A DNA stretch of 42,274 nucleotides from Chloroflexota bacterium (GTDB lineage Bacteria; Chloroflexota; Anaerolineae; Promineifilales; Promineifilaceae). This document shows, piece after piece, positions 14,491-23,359 of this stretch. Made by a program: the position numbers and the translations under genes. Location: the NCBI GenBank assembly GCA_024277135.1, contig JAJRVV010000221.1:1-42274 (forward strand), read 5' to 3'. A model generated the notes under the pieces. That model did not search any database and was not told the DNA's origin. It saw only the letters and a list, made by a program, of their open reading frames with translations. The number at the start of each line of letters is the position of its first letter. The stretch's first letter is position 1.

Positions 14491-16740
14491 TCAGCCGATC
14501 AACCAGGCTGGTCTTTCTTCAGGTTCTTTGAGATCGGTCAATTGGTGTTCCAGCCCAGGGGGGCGCACCGGCAAAACGATGTGGAACTGGCTGCCGGGCA
14601 GCCGCTCTTCATCTTCTCCCTCAGATTCTATCCAGATACGGCCGCCATGCGCCTCGATCACGCCTTTGGCAATAGGCAATCCCAATCCTGGCCCCGCCCC
14701 TTTGAATTTAGTTGATCCGGTCGAGTGTAATTGCGGGTCGCCAATGCGGAAAAATTTCTCAAAAATCAACTCGTGATATTGCGCATCAATGCCAATGCCG
14801 GTATCGGCAATGACGACTTCGATAAATTCATCGCTGCCATCAATCACAGGCATCAAGCTGGCGTCAATGGTGATGCTGCCATGATCAGGGGTGTATTTGA
14901 TGGCGTTGCCGATGATGTTGCTGAAGGCTTGCACCAGCCGTTTGAAATCGGCATAGAAAGGGGGGATGCTGGCGATATCGCCCCGCGTCAAGGTGATGCG
15001 CCGTTCTAGCATAGCATGGTTTAACGGTTCCGTAGCCATGCGGATGATAGTCTCCAATGTTGTTTGTACAAATTTAAGCTGTATCCCGGCGGCGTCTAGT
15101 TGGCTGGCGTCCAACATGGCGGTGATGAGTCCCTCCAACCGCATAGTGGCCCGATTGATGTGTCCCACAATTTCGCGTGTTTGTTTTTGATCGAGGACAT
15201 TGTCTTCATTGAATACGTCGAGAATGTCGGCATACCCTTTCACTTGCGTAAGCGGGGTACGCAGTTCATGAGAAGCGATGGTGATGAAGTCGGATTTGAT
15301 CCGATCCATGATTTCTAACCGCTCGTTTTGCTGCACCAGGTCTACGTTGAGATGGCGGATTTTGTCGTTTTGGGAATTGAGTTCGCTGTACAACCGGGCA
15401 TTTTGCAAGGCGATGACGGTTTGATCGGCTAGAATTTGCAGGAGTTCCAGTTCGCGGGGCTGGTAGGGAACCCCGGTTTGTTTGGGGCCGATGGCGATGA
15501 TGCCGTCAAGTTCATCTCCGGTGGTGACGGGGACGTAGACGTCCATGCCCAGTTCGTTGAGCCATTGCTGGGTTTCGGCGGGGATACGGCCGTATTCCGG
15601 GTTGAAGTCAATGTAATACTTGGAAAGTGGTTGGTGGTTTTGGGTAAGCGCTTTGATAAACAGGCTGGAAGCGGGCAGGGTGCAGGAACGGCCGTGTGTA
15701 TGCCCCATCACCGGAATTGGATCGACGGCAAATCCAGCCTCAACCTGGCTGACCATCATCAAAGCGCTTTTGTTGGCCTTGAGTAAATCGCGGATGGTGG
15801 AGATGATGACCAAAGCCAATTGTTGTACATCCAGCGTCTTGTAAGCCGCCTGGCTGTAATTCCGCACCACCTGGCCCGTATTGATGCCCTCATCCAGGAA
15901 AAACCGATACAACAGCTTGGATACCAACTGGCGAAAAGGTTGGTAGAGCATGAAACTGACTGTAGCCGCAACAATGGTGATAAAAATTCGGGCGCTTACC
16001 GACCGAGAGTTGGTCACGCTTTCTGCCAACAAGATAATTCCCGTCAGCGGGATGCTGGTGACCAGGGTGATGGTGATAAATGTCAGCACCCGTTGGGAGC
16101 GGGTACGCACATCGAAAATGCGGTAAGAGATGATGCCATAGACCAGAGCGATAAATCCGAAAAGGCGGATGATTTGCCCGGCGATGGTCAAGCCGCTCCA
16201 TTGGAAGAAGGTGAGCGCTTCGCCAATAACCACCACTGCCAGGGCTAAAAACCAGAAGAGCAGCCGGTTGGCATGCCAGGGAAAGGTGGTTCGCCAAAAG
16301 GCGCGCCAGATGCCAATGAGGAGGATGGCGTTCAGGCCAACCCAAAAAATATGAGAAATCAGGCTGGGGATGGTGATCGAGCGGCCGCTGATTTGCAATC
16401 GCTGATTGGATAAAAAGAATTCAAGCAGAAGGGCTGTCAGTAATGCGGTGATTGAAGCCAGGAGCCATTGCCGCTGCCGCCGCCAATCGGCAAACACGGC
16501 CGTCGCCATGCCCACCATGCTGACGCTCAAAATCAAAAAATGGATGGAAAAGCGAGCGGCCGTTTCCGTGGGCACAAAAAGCAGCATAAACTCCCACAAA
16601 ACCGAAATAACCAATCCCGCCAACAGCCAACTCATTTGCCGCTCTTGCTGTCCCCGGCGCGTGAATGGATAGATAAGAAGCAAGGTATACCCGCCAGCAA
16701 TGATTAAAGAGAGGAGCGAGCTGAATTGGTTAGCGTTCAT
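14491..16740 (-). CDS. Membrane sensor histidine kinase with GAF domain
   Basis: 749 residues from ATG 16740. Residues about 1-270 form seven to eight transmembrane helices (7TM-type input). Residues about 290-450 are a GAF domain. A helical linker follows, then HisKA with H491 in SHELRTPL, and HATPase_c with the N box (NIIGNAIKY, N612), G1 DTGIGID, F box FEKFFR and G2 GAGPGLGLPIAKG. All catalytic boxes are intact, so it should autophosphorylate. There is no receiver domain and no adjacent cognate regulator on the same strand, so its partner is an orphan. The frame extends 16 codons upstream to 16788, but that would enter the terminator of the tRNA gene and is rejected. Confidence 0.93.
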   Translation of the reverse strand: MNANQFSSLLSLIIAGGYTLLLIYPFTRRGQQERQMSWLLAGLVISVLWEFMLLFVPTETAARFSIHFLILSVSMVGMATAVFADWRRQRQWLLASITALLTALLLEFFLSNQRLQISGRSITIPSLISHIFWVGLNAILLIGIWRAFWRTTFPWHANRLLFWFLALAVVVIGEALTFFQWSGLTIAGQIIRLFGFIALVYGIISYRIFDVRTRSQRVLTFITITLVTSIPLTGIILLAESVTNSRSVSARIFITIVAATVSFMLYQPFRQLVSKLLYRFFLDEGINTGQVVRNYSQAAYKTLDVQQLALVIISTIRDLLKANKSALMMVSQVEAGFAVDPIPVMGHTHGRSCTLPASSLFIKALTQNHQPLSKYYIDFNPEYGRIPAETQQWLNELGMDVYVPVTTGDELDGIIAIGPKQTGVPYQPRELELLQILADQTVIALQNARLYSELNSQNDKIRHLNVDLVQQNERLEIMDRIKSDFITIASHELRTPLTQVKGYADILDVFNEDNVLDQKQTREIVGHINRATMRLEGLITAMLDASQLDAAGIQLKFVQTTLETIIRMATEPLNHAMLERRITLTRGDIASIPPFYADFKRLVQAFSNIIGNAIKYTPDHGSITIDASLMPVIDGSDEFIEVVIADTGIGIDAQYHELIFEKFFRIGDPQLHSTGSTKFKGAGPGLGLPIAKGVIEAHGGRIWIESEGEDEERLPGSQFHIVLPVRPPGLEHQLTDLKEPEERPAWLIG

Positions 16741-16782
16741 AGCTTTATTGTAACGATGGGCATGGGCTGTGGCAACGCTTAA

Positions 16783-16810
16783 ACACAAAAGGCATAGCCA
16801 ACGCTATGCC
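16783..16810 (-). terminator. Intrinsic terminator of tRNA-Ser
   Basis: On the minus strand GGCATAGC-GTTG-GCTATGCC (stem 16791-16798 with 16803-16810, 4-nt loop) is followed by TTTTGTGTTT. It begins 10 bp after the tRNA 3' end. Confidence 0.85.
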
Positions 16811-16820
16811 CAATGGATAC

Positions 16821-16906
16821 GGACAGGGTGGGATTCGAACCCACGGTACGGAAATCCGCACACAGCATTTCCAGTGCTGCACCTTCAGCCACTCGGTCAC
16901 CTGTCC
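16821..16906 (-). tRNA. tRNA-Ser (anticodon GGA)
   Basis: 86 nt read on the minus strand, with acceptor stem GGACAGG/CCTGTCC. The anticodon loop CTGGAAA lies in the stem GCAGCA/TGCTGT and gives GGA. There is a long variable arm typical of serine tRNA and a T loop GGTTCGAATCC. CCA is not encoded. It reads UCC/UCU serine codons. It has its own promoter (16951-16978) and terminator (16783-16810). Confidence 0.97.
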
Positions 16907-16950
16907 CAAAAATGTTGGGGGTTGTTAACTTCCATCTTGAATGTCCGAGA

Positions 16951-16978
16951 ATTATACAATCACTTACTGGTTTGCCAA
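16951..16978 (-). promoter_or_regulatory. Promoter of tRNA-Ser
   Basis: On the minus strand TTGGCA (16973-16978) and TATAAT (16951-16956) are separated by 16 bp. The tRNA 5' end is 45 bp downstream. It is back to back with the lexA promoter. Confidence 0.75.
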
Positions 16979-17000
16979 AATGAGCGCCAAAAAATCTCAC

Positions 17001-17029
17001 TTGACATCGAACACCTGTTCGCGTATAAT
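17001..17029 (+). promoter_or_regulatory. Promoter of lexA
   Basis: A perfect TTGACA (17001-17006) and TATAAT (17024-17029) with a 17-bp spacer. The LexA operator fills the spacer. The lexA ATG is 65 bp downstream. Confidence 0.9.
17008..17021 (+). promoter_or_regulatory. LexA operator (SOS box), Bacillus/Actinobacteria type
   Basis: CGAACACCTGTTCG is a near-perfect palindrome matching the CGAAC-N4-GTTCG SOS box of Gram-positive bacteria. It lies between -35 and -10, where bound LexA would block RNA polymerase. This indicates autorepression of lexA. I found no second copy in the window by eye. Confidence 0.85.
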
Positions 17030-17093
17030 TTTCAGAACAAATGAGCGGTTTGGATTATAGGAATAGGCTCTAATCTTGTCAAGGAGTTGGCAC

Positions 17094-17783
17094 ATGAGAA
17101 AGAAACCAATGTCTGAACGACAACAAAATATCCTCAAATATATTTCGCAATATGTTGAGGAAACCAGTCGCCCCCCCACAATTCGGGAAATTGGAGGCGC
17201 CGTCAACATTAGTTCCACTTCCGTCGTCAATTACAATTTAACCAAATTAAAAGAGCTGGGGATGTTGGAAAGAGACGCTGAAGTGTCTCGCGGTCTTCGT
17301 CTGACAACTAACGCCCTGAAATTCCTGGGTAAAGTGATGGAAAAAGCCGGGGGAATTGGGGAGGCGTTGGGTCTGGTGCGTGTGCCGCTTTTGGGCGACA
17401 TTGTGGCTGGCGAACCCATTGAGGTGGGCAATGGCGATTTTTCTGTGTATGACGAGGAAGATGCTGTTGAATTAAGCGCCAGCATGATTCCCGGCAAGAC
17501 GGAAGATTTGTTTGCCTTGCGCGTCAGCGGGGAATCCATGATTGACGCTATGGTAAATGATGGCGATATTGTCATCATGCGTCATCAAACGACGGCCGAT
17601 AATGGCGATATGGTGGCTGTTTGGCTGACGCCCAGCGATACCACTACCCTCAAGTATTTTTATCATGAAGGGGACAAGGTGCGTTTGCAACCGGCCAACC
17701 CCACCATGGCCCCGATTTTTGTGAATCCTGAAAGCGTTCAGATTCAGGGCCGGGTGATGATGGTGATGCGGCAAACGGCTTGA
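17094..17783 (+). CDS. lexA: LexA repressor, SOS response regulator
   Basis: 229 residues from ATG 17094, with AAGGAG 7-8 nt upstream. Residues about 1-70 are the winged helix-turn-helix (TIREIGGAVNISSTSVVNYNLTKL). Residues about 98-225 are the S24 self-cleaving protease: scissile Ala105-Gly106 in IVAGEP, nucleophile S148 in VSGESMID and general base K187 in TTLKYF. All are present, so RecA-stimulated self-cleavage is expected. The helix-turn-helix is preceded by SERQQNILKYISQY, as in Bacillus LexA/DinR. The gene sits opposite tRNA-Ser and ends in a strong terminator at 17806-17832, so it is probably monocistronic. Confidence 0.97.
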   Translation: MRKKPMSERQQNILKYISQYVEETSRPPTIREIGGAVNISSTSVVNYNLTKLKELGMLERDAEVSRGLRLTTNALKFLGKVMEKAGGIGEALGLVRVPLLGDIVAGEPIEVGNGDFSVYDEEDAVELSASMIPGKTEDLFALRVSGESMIDAMVNDGDIVIMRHQTTADNGDMVAVWLTPSDTTTLKYFYHEGDKVRLQPANPTMAPIFVNPESVQIQGRVMMVMRQTA

Positions 17784-17805
17784 GCCTGAGTATTGTGATG
17801 CAAGA

Positions 17806-17832
17806 AAGACGGCCGTTGGGCCGTCTTTTTTT
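17806..17832 (+). terminator. Intrinsic terminator of lexA
   Basis: AAGACGGCC-GTTG-GGCCGTCTT followed by a T-run to 17832. The stem contains a copy of the ACGGCCGT octamer, showing that the octamer also occurs outside coding DNA. Confidence 0.92.
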
Positions 17833-17860
17833 ACTCTAAAATTAGAACTAATGGTCTAAG

Positions 17861-19081
17861 ATGTCTGATCCAAATCCCCTTTTTGACCAGGATGAACGAT
17901 TACGCCACCGGATTGAAATCCAATCCCGGCAAATTGAGCGCGTATTTAGTCGCTATCAATTGGCGGCGCAGGTGTCTGGGGGACGAGTACGGCCGCGCCA
18001 GACCCAATTTGACCTGAAGACGACCTTAGCGGCCGGTTGGGACAGAGTGCGCCAACTGCAAGAGGATTTGAAGCTGGCTTTGCGGGTGGATAACCTGGAT
18101 ATGGATGTGGCGAACGGCCGTGTCCGCATTCAAGTGGCGCAGGAAGAAGCGGCGGTGCGTTTGTTGGATGTGATGGGGATGCTGGCCGAAATGCCGCCGA
18201 TGACGGCGGTGTTGGGATTGAGTGAGAGCGACCAACCCGTTGTACTCCAATTTGATTCGGCGTCTGCGCCCCATTTGCTCATTGCCGGGGAGCCGGGCGC
18301 AGGCAAAACGGCGTTGATGCGCACGATTGCCATCTCGCTGGCGCTGAACAACCGGCAGTCCCAATTTCAGTTGATGGTGTTGGACCCGGAAACTGAAGCC
18401 AGCCAGCGGAATTACATGGCGTTAGAGCCGTTGGTGTACCTGCCGCATATGTTGACGGCCGTCAGTTATCGCCGCGAGGAAATTGTGGAATCTCTGGCTT
18501 TTTTGGCGGCCGAAATGCACTACCGGCAGGAGCAGCAAAACCCACAGCCCCAAATCCTGGTTCTGATTGACCATGCGGCCGAGATGCTTGAATTAGGCGG
18601 CGAGCCGGTCAGCGTACCGCTGCAACAGTTGTTGCAGCGCGGGCCGGATGTGGGCATTCATCTGGTGTTGAGTACCTCACGGCCACAGGCTGCCAGTCTG
18701 GATGGTTTGATGAAAGCAAATTGTCCCATGCGGATTGTGGGCCGGTTGACGGATGAAACGGCCAGCCGGGCGGCGGCGGGTATGGGCGGCGTTCGCGCCG
18801 ATTATTTGCTGGGGGAAGGTGACTTTGTGGCCGTAGGCCAGAGCCGCCAGACTTTTTTCCAGGCGGCGTTTATCGGTGATTTCGATCAGCATCATTGCCT
18901 GGAAATGTTGCATCGGCAGCGGGGCCAGGTGTTGGTGGCTCAACCAGCTGCGGCCCATGGGTACGGTCGTGCCCATGTGGTACCGGAATTAGATTCTCAA
19001 CCCTTTGTTTTGGATGAGCATGTGGCAGCGCTGGGACAGGATGTGTCGCAGCCATTGGTTTTAGAAGGGGAGTTGCCGTAG
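17861..19081 (+). CDS. FtsK/SpoIIIE-like soluble ATPase
   Basis: 406 residues. The core (about 110-340) follows FtsK motor order: VLQFDSASAPHLLIAGEPGAGKTALM (Walker A GEPGAGKT at 143-150), Walker B ILVLIDHAAEML at about residue 240, an LQRGPDVGIHLVLSTSRP stretch (FtsK sensor-like), then LLGEGDFVAVG. It lacks transmembrane helices and the gamma wHTH domain. The usual Walker A of FtsK (GTTGSGKS) is changed to GEPGAGKT, closer to HerA/AAA-like. The N-terminal 110 residues are helical with a charged start. It may be a non-canonical DNA-pumping ATPase; no phage or secretion genes are adjacent. It starts 78 bp after lexA and is followed by a small gene. Confidence 0.75.
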   Translation: MSDPNPLFDQDERLRHRIEIQSRQIERVFSRYQLAAQVSGGRVRPRQTQFDLKTTLAAGWDRVRQLQEDLKLALRVDNLDMDVANGRVRIQVAQEEAAVRLLDVMGMLAEMPPMTAVLGLSESDQPVVLQFDSASAPHLLIAGEPGAGKTALMRTIAISLALNNRQSQFQLMVLDPETEASQRNYMALEPLVYLPHMLTAVSYRREEIVESLAFLAAEMHYRQEQQNPQPQILVLIDHAAEMLELGGEPVSVPLQQLLQRGPDVGIHLVLSTSRPQAASLDGLMKANCPMRIVGRLTDETASRAAAGMGGVRADYLLGEGDFVAVGQSRQTFFQAAFIGDFDQHHCLEMLHRQRGQVLVAQPAAAHGYGRAHVVPELDSQPFVLDEHVAALGQDVSQPLVLEGELP

Positions 19082-19119
19082 TTTGAGGATGACGATGATG
19101 AGATGGAGGTGTATGAATC

Positions 19120-19356
19120 ATGATGAAAGTGGGTATGTTGTGGCTGGATGCGGACAGGAAACGGCCGTTTGCGGAAAAAGTGAGACAGGCGGCAAGCTAT
19201 TACCGGGAGAAGTACGGTCGTATGCCGGAATTGTGCCTGATCAACGCGCAAACAAGAGAGTGGCAGCCAGCTGTGGGTAAAATCGAAGTGCAGATGACAA
19301 AAACCGTTCTGCCCTCACATTTTTGGTTGGGGATGAAAAATCAGGAGTTGAACTGA
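19120..19356 (+). CDS. Small protein of unknown function
   Basis: 78 residues with GGAGGT at 19104-19109 and an ATG-ATG start. It contains a K/R-rich helix (EKVRQAASYYREKYGRMPELC) and no signal peptide. I do not recognise the family. It follows the FtsK-like gene by 38 bp on the same strand, suggesting co-expression. Its 3' end nearly abuts the convergent RR-GAF-PAS gene. Confidence 0.6.
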   Translation: MMKVGMLWLDADRKRPFAEKVRQAASYYREKYGRMPELCLINAQTREWQPAVGKIEVQMTKTVLPSHFWLGMKNQELN

Positions 19357-19360
19357 ACGC

Positions 19361-20590
19361 TTACTCCGCTTGCATGATCACCGACCGGCTGCCGCCGTCT
19401 GTGACAATCATTTCCGCAGAATAGGTACGGCCGTCTTCCCCCGTGATGACGGCCGTTTTTTGCATCTCGGCGCTTTCCGGTTGGGTGAGATAAGCTAACA
19501 CTTCCTCGTTGGTGATTATAGCGCCGATATCCGTTCCAATCTGGTTCTCTTCCGTCAGGCCAAAAGCGCTCCTGCCGGCGGAGTTAATCAACACCAGCCG
19601 TTGATCCTCATCAATCACCACTACAGGGTCTTTCGTGTAATCAATCACTTTGCCTAAAACAAGCCGTTCGCCATCAATCTGACTGTAGATATTGGCATTG
19701 TTAATGGCAATGGTGGCATAACCGGCCAACGCTGACAGCGCGCGGGTGTCGTTGCTGTCAAATGAAGTTTCTTTCAGTCGATTGGTGACGCCCAACACGC
19801 CAATCGGCTTATTTTGCAACACCAGCGGCACATATATCAATGATTTTACTAAGAGAGCGGTGTGAGTTCGTTTCCACTGCGAATCGGTGCCAATAGCGAT
19901 AGCTCGCTTGGTTTGCAGCACTTTACCGGCCAAACTATCAGTGACTCGCTTGCGCATGGATTGGGCTTTAGAGTCCAGATTCTTGGAGGCGCGCACAAAT
20001 AGTTCGCCCTTTTCTTCATCCAACAGCATTAGGGAGCCTTCTTCGGCGCCAACGACGTACACGGCCGCTTCCACCACTCTATGCAAAACCTCTTCCAGAT
20101 CGAGAGAAGAGGCCACCGATTTGCCCACGCCATACAACACGTTCAATTCCTGCGCCCGCCGCTGCAATTGGGAATTGCTCTCCATCAACTGTTGAACCAA
20201 CTGATCCCGCTCCCGTTGCAGCCGGCTTTCACGCAGCGCTTTATCTACCGATTCACTGATTTCATCGGCGTCAAACGGTTTGATGACGTAATCTCGAATG
20301 CCCAGACGGAATGCGGCCACGGCCGTTTCTTCGGAGCCATGCGCTGTGGCCAAAATGGCGGGGATTTCGATGCCGCGTTCTTGCAGCTTTTCCAACACTT
20401 CCAGCCCCGTCAGCCGGGGCATTTGCTGATCGACGATCATCAAGTCCGGCTCTTTGGCGATAGCCATTTCTAAACCCATCAGGCCATTTGATGCGGTCAG
20501 TACCTCAAAACCTTTGGGTTTCAAAATGTATTCACTTAAAAATTCACGAATTTCTTGGGAGTCGTCAATTATAAGAACACGTTCATACAT
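19361..20590 (-). CDS. Receiver-GAF-PAS regulator
   Basis: 409 residues. The receiver domain has acidic pair DD (9-10), phospho-acceptor D54 in MIVDQQMP, an A-T-A switch (LATAHG) and K in VIKPFDA. A coiled coil follows at about 125-145. GAF lies at about 150-300, with GKVLQTKRAIAIGTDSQW and VPLVLQNKPIGVLGV. A PAS domain lies at about 310-405 (DPVVVIDEDQRLVLINSAGRSAF). There is no output or kinase domain, so it likely signals by protein contact or oligomerisation. Kinase partners could be the HK at 14491 or one elsewhere. It is divergent from the SBP gene over a 187-bp gap. Confidence 0.9.
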   Translation of the reverse strand: MYERVLIIDDSQEIREFLSEYILKPKGFEVLTASNGLMGLEMAIAKEPDLMIVDQQMPRLTGLEVLEKLQERGIEIPAILATAHGSEETAVAAFRLGIRDYVIKPFDADEISESVDKALRESRLQRERDQLVQQLMESNSQLQRRAQELNVLYGVGKSVASSLDLEEVLHRVVEAAVYVVGAEEGSLMLLDEEKGELFVRASKNLDSKAQSMRKRVTDSLAGKVLQTKRAIAIGTDSQWKRTHTALLVKSLIYVPLVLQNKPIGVLGVTNRLKETSFDSNDTRALSALAGYATIAINNANIYSQIDGERLVLGKVIDYTKDPVVVIDEDQRLVLINSAGRSAFGLTEENQIGTDIGAIITNEEVLAYLTQPESAEMQKTAVITGEDGRTYSAEMIVTDGGSRSVIMQAE

Positions 20591-20777
20591 AGGAAGAAAA
20601 TCCTTGACGCAGGGAATAATACGTAAGCCTTAGTTTACTACTCGCGCGGATACCTTGCAAGCCCCCGACGGCCGTAAACGCATCTGTCTCTTCCCTTTGC
20701 GTGTGTTGTGCCGGTTTGATTACCGAGATGGTATACTTGTCGAGGAGCGTGGCATGGGATAGCATGGCGTCGTAATC

Positions 20778-22634
20778 ATGAAAAAACAACTCCTCGATAT
20801 TCAATTTTGGCGTCGATCTCGGTGGATTGCCTTGTTGGTTGTGGCGCTCAGCGCCAGTATAGCCCTTTCAGCTTGCAATCAGTCTGACGATTCGGTGGTG
20901 ATTGTCACCCAGGTGGTATTGGTTGAAGGGGATGAGCAAGTCATCACCCAGGTTGTTCGGCAAACAGTGCCGGTGACGATGACCCCCGTGGCTGCTGCCG
21001 AGTCAGAAAGTCAACCAGTCGTTTTAGATTTGAGCTTCAGTAGTACGCTGCCTAACATCGATCCTCAGCAGACGGCCGATGCCGACGGCATTGATCTCAT
21101 CGAAAACCTGTTTGTGGGACTGACCAATTTCAACTTGCTGACGAACAAAGTGGAGCCGGAATTGGCGGCAGATTGGCAGGTAAGCGACGACGGCCGTACC
21201 TGGACATTCAATCTGCGTGATGACGTGTATTGGGTGCAGGTAGGAGAAGAATCCCCTGATGAAGATGGTTTTGCGCCATTGGAAACGGTGCGCCCTGTAG
21301 TGGCCGACGATGTACTGTTTGCTTTGCGCCGCGCCTGCCAGCAGGAAACGGCTTTGCCCGACGCATTTATCCTCTTTCTCATAACCGGGTGTGAGCGAAT
21401 ATATGACCTGCCTGACCCATCCGAGGCTGATTTGCGGGCATTTGGCGTGCAGGCGTTGGATGAACAGACGCTGCAAGTGACTTTGGTACGGCCGTCCAGT
21501 CAATTTCTCACCATCACCACCTTGCCCTTCTTTCACCCCGCGCCACCGGAACTGGTGCGTGAGTTTGGCGCAGCGTGGTTTATGGAGGAGGGGTTATGGG
21601 CCAGCGGCCCCTTTGTCCGCATTTCCAACCCGGATTCTACCACCCGCACCTTGTTGCAGCGCAATACCTATTGGCCCATATCCAACCGGGGCAATGTTGA
21701 TTTTGTCAATATCCTCACCATCAATAACCGCGATAATGCCTTCCAACTTTGGCAGGCAAAAAATCTCGATATCAGCCCGTTGCCCGACGAGATGCGCAAC
21801 GAAATTTTGGCGAACACGCCGCAAAAAGTTCAGTTAATCAGCGACCAAACGGTGAGGTATTTGGAATTTAATTTGGCAAGCGGCGTTTTCCGGGAGCCAG
21901 AAGTGCGCCGCGCCTTTAGCGCCGCCATTGACCGGGAACAGCTCGTTGAAGAGATTTACGGGGGACAGGCCATCCCCATGCGCCATCTCATTCCACCGGG
22001 AACTTTTGCCGCTTCGCCGATAGACGAAGTGGGCATGGGTTACGATCCCGATTATGCCCGAATTCAAATGGCGGAAAGTGGATTCCGCAGTTGCCGGCTC
22101 TTGCCTACCATCACATGGGTTGTCAGTACCAGCGATTTGTCATTGCAACAAGCGGAGTTGATTCGGGATATGTGGGTTGATGAGCTAGGCTGCACGCTCG
22201 ATCAGATTCAAATCGAACAGGTGCAATTTGGCACGCTGCTGGCCAATACGCGGCAGGATGCGGGGTCGGTCAGACCGGATATGTGGGAGTTGGCCTGGGC
22301 GGCGTATTTCCCGGATGCGCATGATTGGGTAGGACAGTTGTTACACTGCACGGAGAGTGAAAACCGCTCGGCACGGCCGTGTTCCCAAGTGGATGATCTG
22401 TTGATTGAGGCGGTTACGACTTCTGATCCGGCCCAGCGGGTGGCGCTTTACCGGCAAATCGAAACGATGCTGTTCGCTCGTGATGGACTTTCGCCCATGA
22501 TTCCGTTGTATGCCGATGCGGAGTACCAGTTGGTGCAAACCTGGCTCACTTTTCAGCCGGCCCGGTCTGGCGGGGAACAGTATGATACTTACCAGATAGA
22601 TGCAACTTTGAAGCGATTGGAACAAAGCCGGTAG
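20778..22634 (+). CDS. ABC transporter solute-binding lipoprotein, family 5 (peptide/nickel type)
   Basis: 618 residues. The N-terminal signal peptide ends in a lipobox LSAC (Cys about 33), so the mature protein would be lipid-anchored outside the cell. The body follows SBP_bac_5 order: VEPELAADWQVSDDGRTWTFNLRDDV, LVRPSSQFLTIT and DREQLVEEIYGG. It binds peptides or similar solutes for an oligopeptide ABC transporter. No permease or ATPase genes are nearby, so it is an orphan binding protein. The start has no clear Shine-Dalgarno sequence. RsmG starts 8 bp downstream. Confidence 0.92.
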   Translation: MKKQLLDIQFWRRSRWIALLVVALSASIALSACNQSDDSVVIVTQVVLVEGDEQVITQVVRQTVPVTMTPVAAAESESQPVVLDLSFSSTLPNIDPQQTADADGIDLIENLFVGLTNFNLLTNKVEPELAADWQVSDDGRTWTFNLRDDVYWVQVGEESPDEDGFAPLETVRPVVADDVLFALRRACQQETALPDAFILFLITGCERIYDLPDPSEADLRAFGVQALDEQTLQVTLVRPSSQFLTITTLPFFHPAPPELVREFGAAWFMEEGLWASGPFVRISNPDSTTRTLLQRNTYWPISNRGNVDFVNILTINNRDNAFQLWQAKNLDISPLPDEMRNEILANTPQKVQLISDQTVRYLEFNLASGVFREPEVRRAFSAAIDREQLVEEIYGGQAIPMRHLIPPGTFAASPIDEVGMGYDPDYARIQMAESGFRSCRLLPTITWVVSTSDLSLQQAELIRDMWVDELGCTLDQIQIEQVQFGTLLANTRQDAGSVRPDMWELAWAAYFPDAHDWVGQLLHCTESENRSARPCSQVDDLLIEAVTTSDPAQRVALYRQIETMLFARDGLSPMIPLYADAEYQLVQTWLTFQPARSGGEQYDTYQIDATLKRLEQSR

Positions 22635-22642
22635 CGGACATC

Positions 22643-23353
22643 ATGAAGGCATGGACGGCCGTCGCCGCTGATCTCAACATCCACCTTTCCGCCGGGCAAA
22701 TCGCCCAATTTGAAACATATCTGGCCCTTTTGTTGGATTGGAACCGGCGGCTGAACTTGACGGCCGTGCGCGAGCCGGACGCCATTCGCCATCGTCATTT
22801 CCTCGATTCCCTGACTTGTGCGCTGGTCATTAGGCCGGTTAATGCTCCATTTTCCCTGGTTGACGTGGGCAGCGGCGCCGGTTTTCCCGGACTGCCGCTG
22901 AAAATTTTGTACCCTGAGATGCGGTTGACATTGGTGGAAAGCGTGGGCAAAAAGGCGCGGTTTTTAGAAACGGTGGCGGCGGAACTGGGGTTGGGCCAGA
23001 CGGCCGTCATCGTGGAACGAGCTGAGGCGTTGGGGCAAAACGAGGCGTTTCGGGAGCGATTTGATTGGGCGGTGGCGCGGGCGGTGGCAGAACTGCGGGT
23101 GTTGGCTGAGTATTTGCTGCCGCTGTGCCGGATCGGGGGGCATATGCTGGCCCAGAAAGGACCGGCGGCGGCGGCAGAAGCGGCGCTGGCCGAATCGGCT
23201 GTCAAAACGTTAGGCGGCGCGGCTTCCAAACTTCACCCAGTGCATCTTCCGGGCCGCTCTAGCGTGCAATATCTGGTGGCAGTGGCAAAAATGGCCGTCA
23301 CACCCGGCAACTATCCCCGACGACCAGGCATCCCCGGCAAACGGCCGTTGTAA
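22643..23353 (+). CDS. rsmG: 16S rRNA (guanine527-N7)-methyltransferase RsmG
   Basis: 236 residues. SAM motif I VDVGSGAGFPG (73-83), the preceding NLTAVREPDAIRHRHFLDSL and the GRSSVQYLVAVAK tail match the GidB/RsmG family. The enzyme methylates N7 of G527 in the 530 loop of 16S rRNA; loss gives low-level streptomycin resistance in other bacteria (family knowledge). It starts 8 bp after the solute-binding protein and ends 6 bp before a convergent gene. It is not next to mnmG or parA here. Confidence 0.95.
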   Translation: MKAWTAVAADLNIHLSAGQIAQFETYLALLLDWNRRLNLTAVREPDAIRHRHFLDSLTCALVIRPVNAPFSLVDVGSGAGFPGLPLKILYPEMRLTLVESVGKKARFLETVAAELGLGQTAVIVERAEALGQNEAFRERFDWAVARAVAELRVLAEYLLPLCRIGGHMLAQKGPAAAAEAALAESAVKTLGGAASKLHPVHLPGRSSVQYLVAVAKMAVTPGNYPRRPGIPGKRPL

Positions 23354-23359
23354 CCCGGT

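Noticed and set aside
19083-19280. Alternative 65-codon frame overlapping the small gene after the FtsK-like gene
   Set aside because: It starts 30 bp before the GGAGGT site with no ribosome site, and the 78-residue frame fits the Shine-Dalgarno better.
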